From Bacteroidales bacterium UBA5762 (GTDB lineage: Bacteria > Bacteroidota > Bacteroidia > Bacteroidales > TTA-H9), in assembly GCA_002418865.1 (NCBI GenBank), contig DIEY01000007.1, positions 20,148-84,143 on the forward strand: a stretch of 63,996 nucleotides of DNA, in the 5' to 3' direction. Position numbers and translations under genes: made by a program. Below are positions 57,797 to 63,996 of the stretch, in pieces (the first letter of the stretch is position 1; each line of letters begins with the position of its first letter). The notes under the pieces were generated by a model, which was given only the letters and a program-made list of their open reading frames with translations, was not told the origin of the DNA and did no database searches.

Positions 57797-58465
57797 ATGA
57801 AATTCAAACTATTGGGAATGTTTCTTTTCTTTCAGGTTTCGGTTTTTAGTCAGATAGAATCTGCAGAGTTTTATGAGAAAATAGATTCTCTTTTGGTATA
57901 TTGGCCTCAGGAAAAGGTAACTAAATGTAATACGGCTATCGATAATGATGAATTAAGCGATACAGAAAAAAGAATGGTGTTTTACATTAATCTGGCACGA
58001 ATGGATGGAAAACGCTTTGCAAAAGAAATCATACCACTTTATGTCCATTACAATCCTTATGTAAACTTGGAATCGGAGTATTTCAGAAGTTTACTGCGTG
58101 AGCTTGTATTACTTGAAGAACTGCCTCCTTTTCTGGTACATCCTTTATTAAACAGATTAGCTAAAGAAAAGGCAATTTCTTTGAAGAATGAAACCCATAT
58201 CTCGCATTCAGGCTCTGATGAAAGATTTGATAAAATATTTAAAGCAGGTGGATTGGCTGCCGGTGAAAACATACAAGCTGGTGACGAAGATCCCCTTAAC
58301 GTTGTGATGTCCCTTCTCGTCGATGAAGGCGTATCAGATTATGGCCACCGCAGAAATTTACTGGATAGCTATTTTAGCCATATTGGCTTGAGCCATGGAA
58401 GTCAAAGAATTTACGACTACATCACTATAATGGAATTTGCAAAATTTCCGGATTCAGATCAATAA
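57797..58465 (+). CDS. Exported CAP-domain (SCP-like) protein
   Basis: A 222-residue protein with a signal peptide (MKFKLLGMFLFFQVSVFSQ). The rest is a CAP/SCP domain: MVFYINLARMDGKRFAKEI in the first helix, the motif HISHSGSDERFD with a His, and AGENIQAGD, then GHRRNLLDSYFSHIGL (CAP2-like), in the standard order. It is likely secreted or periplasmic. This is the second CAP gene of the window; unlike the first it lacks SPOR. A longer start at 57692 is less likely. Confidence 0.85.
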   Translation: MKFKLLGMFLFFQVSVFSQIESAEFYEKIDSLLVYWPQEKVTKCNTAIDNDELSDTEKRMVFYINLARMDGKRFAKEIIPLYVHYNPYVNLESEYFRSLLRELVLLEELPPFLVHPLLNRLAKEKAISLKNETHISHSGSDERFDKIFKAGGLAAGENIQAGDEDPLNVVMSLLVDEGVSDYGHRRNLLDSYFSHIGLSHGSQRIYDYITIMEFAKFPDSDQ

Positions 58466-58707
58466 GTTTTTATCGTTCAAAATATTCTAACAAACCGTTT
58501 AAGAAATCTATAGGTAACTATCTAAATAGATAAGGAAATTTTCCTGATATATTTCGTATTCGCATACTTTCCTCATTTTCTAATTAAGATCAGAGAGTTT
58601 ATTGAAGAAAATTTGTTTTGAATAATGAATGGATTTCTTAAATATCTTCGAGCTTGAAATCAAGTGAAAGAAAATTTTTGGAAACTGCCTTATTGTAATG
58701 GAATTTT

Positions 58708-58715
58708 TAATTTTG
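58708..58715 (+). promoter_or_regulatory. Putative -7 box (TAATTTTG) of the thioredoxin-like gene
   Basis: TAATTTTG fits TAnnTTTG and lies 25 bases before the ATG at 58741. A -33 element at 17-23 bases is not evident. The rest of the 275-base spacer 58466-58740 holds nothing I can name. Confidence 0.4.
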
Positions 58716-58740
58716 GGCCTCAGCTTACAACAGACAAATC

Positions 58741-59229
58741 ATGAGAAAATTCGCTCTATTCTTGCCATGCATTTTGCTATATTATTTTACTGCTTTTTCG
58801 CAGCCAAAGGTACAAATCTACAATCCCGAAGCCAATGCCATAAGCGATCTACGGCAAGCCATTCAAAAGGCAGCACAAGAAAATAAACATGTTTTTATTG
58901 TAATCGGTGGAAACTGGTGTCCTTGGTGTATAAAATTTCATCGTTATGTTCAGCAAAACACTAAAATCGACTCACTTATACAAGCTAACTATGTGGTTTG
59001 TTTGATCAATTACAGCAAGGAAAACAAGAATCAAGAGGTATTAAGAATGTTTGAATATCCACAGCGATTTGGCTTTCCCGTTTTTGTAATTCTCAATCAA
59101 AAAGGAGAAAGAATTCATACTCAGGATTCAGGCCTCTTAGAATCGGGTGAAAGTTATGATGACAAAAAAGTAATTCAGTTTTTGAAGAACTGGTCACCAA
59201 AGGCGCTTGATCCCTCGCTTTATGAGTAG
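58741..59229 (+). CDS. Exported thioredoxin-fold protein
   Basis: A 162-residue protein with a signal peptide (to AFSQPK). The active site is NWCPWCIKFHRYV, with Cys60 and Cys63 in a WCPWC motif; the cis-Pro region is FGFPVFVILNQKGE. Such periplasmic proteins reduce or isomerise disulfides, or act with membrane DsbD-like electron donors. It converges with a small HTH gene, with the two stops only seven bases apart. Confidence 0.88.
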   Translation: MRKFALFLPCILLYYFTAFSQPKVQIYNPEANAISDLRQAIQKAAQENKHVFIVIGGNWCPWCIKFHRYVQQNTKIDSLIQANYVVCLINYSKENKNQEVLRMFEYPQRFGFPVFVILNQKGERIHTQDSGLLESGESYDDKKVIQFLKNWSPKALDPSLYE

Positions 59230-59235
59230 GTAATT

Positions 59236-59415
59236 TTATTTTTTAACATCATAAAAGCAACGAACCGGCGAATAGAGTTTGCCTTCTTTTACTAAAACTT
59301 TTATGGTTTTTTCAACTTCTTTCTTATCGAGACCGGCTGCTTGGGCAATTTCACCAGCACGCATGGGCTTTCCAGCCTTTGTTAAGGTTTCTATCAATTT
59401 TTCTTGTGTATCCAT
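59236..59415 (-). CDS. Small winged-helix (MarR-like) DNA-binding protein, 59 residues
   Basis: A frame of 59 codons from ATG 59415 to TAA at 59236. The sequence MDTQEKLIETLTKAGKPMRAG continues with EIAQAAGLDKKEVEKTIKVL (helix-turn-helix with recognition helix) and VKEGKLYSPVRCFYDVKK (the wing). This short winged-helix family is common in Bacteroidota and Clostridia and is often annotated as a MarR-like regulator; its targets are unknown. It is shorter than most gene callers' limit, so easily missed. Confidence 0.82.
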   Translation of the reverse strand: MDTQEKLIETLTKAGKPMRAGEIAQAAGLDKKEVEKTIKVLVKEGKLYSPVRCFYDVKK

Positions 59416-59546
59416 GGCGTTTGTCTTGAGAGTTCATGCAAAATTATGTTTTTATCTTTTTGAAATAGTAATCAGCCATTAAAATCTATAATTATTTATC
59501 ATATAGCATTTTGTGCAATTTAAATAGGTGTTATCAAAAGCGATAT

Positions 59547-61613
59547 TTAGCCATTATTATTTGAATTAATGATAAGCTGAAGAAATTCCTGTTCGTTAAG
59601 AATGGGAATACCCAATTCGATGGCTTTTTGTTTTTTGGAAGGGCCCATATTACTTCCGGCTACAATGAAACTGGTTTTGGAGCTCACATTAGTTGCCAGT
59701 TTGCCTCCGTAATTAATGACCATTTGTTCGATTTCTTTGCGTCGTTCAGGGTCTCCAAAATCACCGCTTACGACAATTGATTTACCTGCCAAGGCATCCC
59801 CTTGTTGTCGCTTTTCTTCGGCCTTTAAACTCATTTGCACTCCGGCTTTTTTTAATTCGTTGATAATTTCTTTCATCTCGGGCTGATGGAGTGTTTTAAC
59901 AATGCTTTCGGCAATTTTTTCACCAACCTCATCAACTAGAATCAATTCTTCGAAGCTGGCCTGCATAAGTTTATCGATGGAAAGATAATGAAGGGCGAGT
60001 TTACGGGCCACAGTTTCACCTACATAACGTATGCCTAGAGCATATAAGACTCTGGGGAAAGGAACTGACTTCGATTGTTCTATGCCTTTAAGGATGTTTT
60101 CGACGGTTTTCTCACGAAAAGTAACAATGCGGGCAGGAGTCTTATCGGTTGCAGGATAAACCTTTTGTAAACCAATTAACTGTTCGTAAGTCAACTTGTA
60201 GAAGTCACTGATTTTACGTACCAGCCCATTTTCATAAAGAATTTCTATGCGTCCTTCACCTAAAGACTCAATGTTCATGGCCTTGCGACTTATAAAATGT
60301 TCGAGACGGCCTTTAATTTGGGGAGGACAACCTGTTTCATTAGGACAATACCATGCCGCTTCACCAGGATTTCTTATCAAAGGAGTTTTACACTCGGGGC
60401 AAAATTTAATAAAAGAAAAAGGTTGAGAATTGGCTTGGCGTTTCGAAAAATCCACTCCTGTAATTTTCGGAATTATCTCGCCTCCTTTTTCGACGAATAC
60501 AAAATCACCCATACGTATATCGAGTGAAGCAATGATATCGGCGTTGTGAAGGGTTGCGCGTTTAACCGTAGTACCAGCCAAAAAAACCGGTTCAAGTTCG
60601 GCAACGGGCGTGATAGCACCTGTGCGACCAACCTGGAAAGTGATATTCAATAAACGCGTAGAAACACTCTCGGGTTGAAATTTAAAAGCAATAGCCCAAC
60701 GCGGAGATTTTGCAGTTGTACCCAAAATTTGCTGATATCGGAATTGATTCACTTTAATGACAACACCATCAATATCGAAAGGCAATTCATCGCGTCCTTT
60801 ATCCCATTCCCTAATAAAATCGAAGATTTCTTCTATATTTTTACAACGTGCAATATAGGGTGAAATACGAAATCCCCAAGTGCGTGCAAGCATTAAGCTA
60901 TCATAATGATTATCAGACTCTAAATTATCTGACAATACATAGTAAAGGAAACAGTTGAGATGTCGATGAGCTACTTCGGTTGAATCTTGCAATTTTAAAC
61001 TACCAGCAGCCGCATTTCTTGGATTTACGAAAGGAACCTCACCTATTTCTTCTCTTTCTTGATTCAAACGATTAAATTCTGCTCTAGTCATATAAATTTC
61101 TCCACGCATCTCGAGTTGTGCCGGAAAATCTCCCTTCAATCTCAAAGGAATGCTATGAATAGTTTTTACGTTAGCAGTCACATCATCGCCTTGAGTACCA
61201 TCGCCTCGGGTTACGCCCCTTATCAGTTTGCCATCTTCATAAATCAAACTTATTGCTACTCCATCGAACTTTAGTTCACAAACGTATTCTACATCATCGC
61301 CCACCGTTTTTCTCACTCTCTGATCAAAATCTCTGATTTCGCTTTCGGTATATGTATTGGTGAGGGATAACATAGGCGTTCGATGTATAACGGACTGAAA
61401 CTCCTTGGTAATCGTCCCCCCTACTCTTTGTGTTGGAGAATAAGGTGAAACTAAATGCGGAAACTGTTTCTCGAGTTCTATTAATTCGGCCATTAATTTG
61501 TCGAATTCATAATCGCTAATGGTGGGCGCATTCAATACATAATAATTATAATTGTGCTGTTCGATAATTGATGTTAGTTCCTCTATACGTGCCTTAGCCT
61601 GTTGTACGTCCAT
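59547..61613 (-). CDS. ligA: NAD-dependent DNA ligase
   Basis: A 688-residue ligase. The N-terminal Ia domain (YNYYVLNAPTISDYEFDKL) binds NMN; the adenylation motif KFDG has Lys115 in CELKFDGVAIS. The OB fold, the four-Cys zinc finger (CPECKT and YCPNETGC), HhH repeats (ALGIRYVGE) and a C-terminal BRCT domain (GKSIVVSGDFGD onward) follow in the usual order. It seals nicks in replication and repair. An upstream Met at 61739 would add 42 unusual residues and run into the next gene; MDVQQAK at 61613 fits the family. Confidence 0.95.
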   Translation of the reverse strand: MDVQQAKARIEELTSIIEQHNYNYYVLNAPTISDYEFDKLMAELIELEKQFPHLVSPYSPTQRVGGTITKEFQSVIHRTPMLSLTNTYTESEIRDFDQRVRKTVGDDVEYVCELKFDGVAISLIYEDGKLIRGVTRGDGTQGDDVTANVKTIHSIPLRLKGDFPAQLEMRGEIYMTRAEFNRLNQEREEIGEVPFVNPRNAAAGSLKLQDSTEVAHRHLNCFLYYVLSDNLESDNHYDSLMLARTWGFRISPYIARCKNIEEIFDFIREWDKGRDELPFDIDGVVIKVNQFRYQQILGTTAKSPRWAIAFKFQPESVSTRLLNITFQVGRTGAITPVAELEPVFLAGTTVKRATLHNADIIASLDIRMGDFVFVEKGGEIIPKITGVDFSKRQANSQPFSFIKFCPECKTPLIRNPGEAAWYCPNETGCPPQIKGRLEHFISRKAMNIESLGEGRIEILYENGLVRKISDFYKLTYEQLIGLQKVYPATDKTPARIVTFREKTVENILKGIEQSKSVPFPRVLYALGIRYVGETVARKLALHYLSIDKLMQASFEELILVDEVGEKIAESIVKTLHQPEMKEIINELKKAGVQMSLKAEEKRQQGDALAGKSIVVSGDFGDPERRKEIEQMVINYGGKLATNVSSKTSFIVAGSNMGPSKKQKAIELGIPILNEQEFLQLIINSNNNG

Positions 61614-61629
61614 AGTAAGTTCGAATTTT

Positions 61630-63048
61630 TCAGTAAAAATAATTGTTTTTATACACGATGACACTTCCTGAGGTGGGTTGACGAAGAATCTTACGTATTT
61701 GCCTTTCGGTAAATCCAGATTTAAAAATTTCTTCCACACTCAAATAAGGCAATATTTGTGACACTAACTTTACTTTTTGCTTTAAATCATTCTCTCCTAA
61801 AAACAAAACATACGCAGGCAAAGAGTCACTCGAGTGGGTTTGGATAAATAGGTTCAATGCATCCAAATCATCAGAGTTAGAAATATATTTCACTTGAAAT
61901 GATTTACCTGCGTAATAAACCGGGATGGGTTCGAAAAAATCGTATGAAGGTTGGACAACAACAATAGTATTTATTTTTTGGGTTTTCCCAATGTATTGGA
62001 GTGCTTCAATGAGTGGTTGATGAGGCGCAACAGTTGAAATCCAGATTAAAAGAATACTATTGGCCGTCCAGAAATATCCCAACATGGCATAATAAAGGGA
62101 TTTATAACGGCCGACCCATGAGTTCCCCTTTTCAATAAAATTGCTCCAACCATGGCTGCCTGTAATTACAATAAAAGGAAAAGCAATAACAAGCTGATGA
62201 AATTGATTTTGGAAAAATGTGCCTACCAAAAAACAAATTAAAGCCGGTGCTGCAATTCGTATAGTGTCTTTTCTTAGTCGCAAGAAGCCAAACAGCACGA
62301 AAAAACCCAGTGGTGGGCCTAAAACCAAAGCAAGTATTACAGGACCCATCCAACCCGAAGTATTAACAGCAATTTGTTCGGGATGAAGATTTTGCCACAA
62401 ATATGTCCAAACCGATAAAGGAGAGCTGACTTCTATCAGATGAATGGACCACAGACTAAGAAAAAGAGAAATCCAAGTGCCCAATAACAGAAGGAGAAAG
62501 CGACGAGGTTTATGAATGACTAATGTAAATAAGATAAAAATTAGCCAATAAACAGCAGCATAAGGATAGAAGGCTATGCTCAGGCCTCCAGCCAACCCGC
62601 CTAAAAACGATGTAAAATAATATTTTTTCAGAGAAATCCTGGCTAACCAAACCGCCATAATGATAAATGGCATAGCAAGATTAAATGCATAAGTCCTAAC
62701 CGAGATAAAAGGAATAATCCAAGCAAAAGATAGAAAAGAAAATGCTAAGTATGTCCCTCTTTTGTCTCCCGCTGCCCTTGCTAATCTATAACCAAACAAT
62801 AAAGAAATAATTGAAAAAAATGCATGAATTAATCTGATGATGAGCATCTGACTATGAGGTGAAATAATATTTAATGATTGCATCACCGAGAACATAGCTT
62901 GATGCAGCATAAAATAGAAAGGATATGGTTTTTGTGTATCGAAATTAGCAGGTGCATTAGAACTAGGTTCAATAACATCGAAATGTTCGAAGTTAAACAC
63001 ATAACCTTCTGAGAAAAAAGCCGCAATCAGTCGAATGATCACCCCCAC
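61630..63048 (-). CDS. Membrane glycosyltransferase (GT39/PMT-like, polytopic)
   Basis: A polytopic protein with about ten or more hydrophobic helices and a periplasmic soluble tail. The first loop holds EHFDVIEPSSNAP, with an acidic residue pair like the catalytic Asp/Glu region of lipid-phosphosugar-using GT-C enzymes. The last 130 residues are soluble (VVVQPSYDFFEPIPVYYAGK). It would move a sugar from a lipid carrier in the envelope. The first canonical start (GTG 63048) cuts a hydrophobic segment in half; the open frame continues upstream to 63141 without ATG, GTG or TTG, so the true start may be rare (for example ATT), or there may be a frameshift. Confidence 0.6.
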   Translation of the reverse strand: MGVIIRLIAAFFSEGYVFNFEHFDVIEPSSNAPANFDTQKPYPFYFMLHQAMFSVMQSLNIISPHSQMLIIRLIHAFFSIISLLFGYRLARAAGDKRGTYLAFSFLSFAWIIPFISVRTYAFNLAMPFIIMAVWLARISLKKYYFTSFLGGLAGGLSIAFYPYAAVYWLIFILFTLVIHKPRRFLLLLLGTWISLFLSLWSIHLIEVSSPLSVWTYLWQNLHPEQIAVNTSGWMGPVILALVLGPPLGFFVLFGFLRLRKDTIRIAAPALICFLVGTFFQNQFHQLVIAFPFIVITGSHGWSNFIEKGNSWVGRYKSLYYAMLGYFWTANSILLIWISTVAPHQPLIEALQYIGKTQKINTIVVVQPSYDFFEPIPVYYAGKSFQVKYISNSDDLDALNLFIQTHSSDSLPAYVLFLGENDLKQKVKLVSQILPYLSVEEIFKSGFTERQIRKILRQPTSGSVIVYKNNYFY

Positions 63049-63192
63049 CGTCAGTATAAATCCAAAAGGATTACGATGCTGGTATTGATGTATCTTGATG
63101 CGTAAAAATCTTACTATGGGTAGAATGGCTACAAAATTTTAAGGTGTTTTGTAAATAGGGTTAATCAAAAAGTTTCGAGAAGATTAGATAAA

Positions 63193-63777
63193 TTATTGGA
63201 ATAGAAGATTTTGTATTTGCCAGATATTTTCTTCTTTCCCTTTTTGTCGCGATTCGCGGGCGGCCTCAGAAAAATAAGTATGCGATAATAAAAATTCCAA
63301 TTGAAGTTGATACCATTCCTTGAGGTTACGATTGGTCATGTTTAGTCTAATCCATTCGAGCCGTAATTTGTGTGAAATCATGAAGAAATCATCGCGGCCT
63401 AGATAGTCGAGGTCTGCGTCACACAATATTTGAGAAGCCAAGCTTGTAGCACCTTGAGGCATTTTAGTAGCCTTAATCATTTCTGCTATTTTTTCGATGT
63501 CTTCTTGAGTATAATCGAAATCGGGCAGCCACAACCGAGCAAGTTCAATGGAGGCCTCTTCATGATTTTTATACGTATTCATCATACCAGCATCATGCAA
63601 TATGGCAGCTGTTTTCAATAAATCGCTTTCCCGGCTTTCGAGTTTCTCTAAACGGGCCAAACGCATAGCCGAATTATAAACATCGAGAATATGATCGATG
63701 CTGTGATAATACAATTCAGGTCTTAATCCTGTTCGCAATTTATCGAGAATAAAATCACGGGCTCGAGTAAAATCCAT
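63193..63777 (-). CDS. HD-domain phosphohydrolase
   Basis: A 194-residue protein with the HD metal signature: LYYHSIDHI (His25, His29) and LLKTAAILHDAGMM (His61, Asp62), then LCDADLDYLG as the last Asp. Such proteins hydrolyse nucleotides or cyclic nucleotides in the cytosol; the substrate is not visible. The ATG at 63777 is clear. It lies 145 bases from the glycosyltransferase start and is next to the tRNA-Gly start on the other side. Confidence 0.85.
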   Translation of the reverse strand: MDFTRARDFILDKLRTGLRPELYYHSIDHILDVYNSAMRLARLEKLESRESDLLKTAAILHDAGMMNTYKNHEEASIELARLWLPDFDYTQEDIEKIAEMIKATKMPQGATSLASQILCDADLDYLGRDDFFMISHKLRLEWIRLNMTNRNLKEWYQLQLEFLLSHTYFSEAARESRQKGKEENIWQIQNLLFQ

Positions 63778-63906
63778 AATGAGTAGTATAATTTTGATTT
63801 ACAATGAATAGAACTCAACATTTGGTTCATTTCTATTGATAAACTGAAAATATTGAAGGATACTTATTTCGAAGTAAAAATACTTGATAATTCTTACCGA
63901 GCCAAA

Positions 63907-63938
63907 TTTGCATAGAAATGATGGTTGAATTAATTTTG
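63907..63938 (+). promoter_or_regulatory. Bacteroidota-type promoter of tRNA-Gly
   Basis: TTTG (63907-63910), then 20 bases, then TAATTTTG (63931-63938): an exact match to TTTG-N17-23-TAnnTTTG. The tRNA begins 13 bases later, so transcription would start just upstream of its 5' end. Confidence 0.8.
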
Positions 63939-63950
63939 CACCTTCAAAAT

Positions 63951-63996
63951 GCGGAAGTAGCTCAGTTGGCAGAGCATCAGCTTCCCAAGCTGAGGG
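63951..63996 (+). tRNA. tRNA-Gly (anticodon CCC), cut by window edge
   Basis: The first 46 bases of a tRNA: acceptor strand GCGGAAG, D stem GCTC/GAGC, anticodon stem TCAGC/GCTGA with loop TTCCCAA and anticodon CCC. The T arm and 3' end lie beyond the window. Confidence 0.9.

Noticed and set aside
1..63996. CRISPR arrays
   Set aside because: No series of regularly spaced identical repeats was seen anywhere in the window.

Overview
The window is AT-rich bacterial DNA that reads as a member of the Bacteroidota, probably near the Bacteroidales or Marinilabiliales. The evidence is TAnnTTTG-type promoter boxes with almost no Shine-Dalgarno sequences, a GT3-type (Gys-like) glycogen synthase, a six-domain S1 protein with a long acidic tail, LVIVD, LruC and LysM envelope proteins, and many short lipoprotein signals. 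Most of it is ordinary chromosome. I count about 41 protein genes, two tRNA genes (one cut by the right edge), one transposase pseudogene and one intron-like remnant.

Layout. 1-8000 (minus): a cut LVIVD lipoprotein, a large FAD/Fe-S dehydrogenase, then an operon of S9 peptidase, hotdog thioesterase and DUF1338 dioxygenase-like protein closed by a strong terminator. 8133-17307 (plus): a storage-glucan operon of debranching enzyme, GT4 glycosyltransferase, GH57 amylase and a 1412-residue fusion of a GT3 synthase with a GT35 phosphorylase. It is followed by a sigma-54 type response regulator, galactokinase and a CAP-SPOR protein. 21187-22788: an unrecognised 382-residue protein and a small protein diverge from a spacer packed with CTTAATT/AATTAAG half-sites.

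22952-28443 is the most interesting stretch. It encodes a DUF4956 membrane protein, an exported CotH-like (atypical kinase fold) protein, an exported ankyrin-PPP phosphatase, and a second exported CotH-like paralogue that has lost the candidate catalytic acids. A membrane metallophosphoesterase converges on them. I read this as a candidate extracytoplasmic phosphorylation/dephosphorylation system.

28723-38300 is an accessory stretch: an RsiV-like DUF3298 protein, an MFS carrier, an ORF-less group II intron-like remnant directly behind a terminator, a LamG multi-membrane protein, an intact single-chain Type IIG restriction-modification enzyme and a decayed IS110 transposase.

38316-63996 is mainly housekeeping on the minus strand: LruC lipoprotein, tRNA-Arg, RNase Z, rpsA, beta-helix lipoprotein (plus), argS, Na/Pi symporter, HAD phosphatase, MalY/PatB lyase, gcvT, LysM-receptor-fold protein, guaA, flavin reductase (plus), CAP protein (plus), thioredoxin-fold protein (plus), a 59-residue winged-helix protein, ligA, a membrane glycosyltransferase, an HD phosphohydrolase and the start of tRNA-Gly. 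All functional calls come from reading motifs in the sequence; no database search was run.
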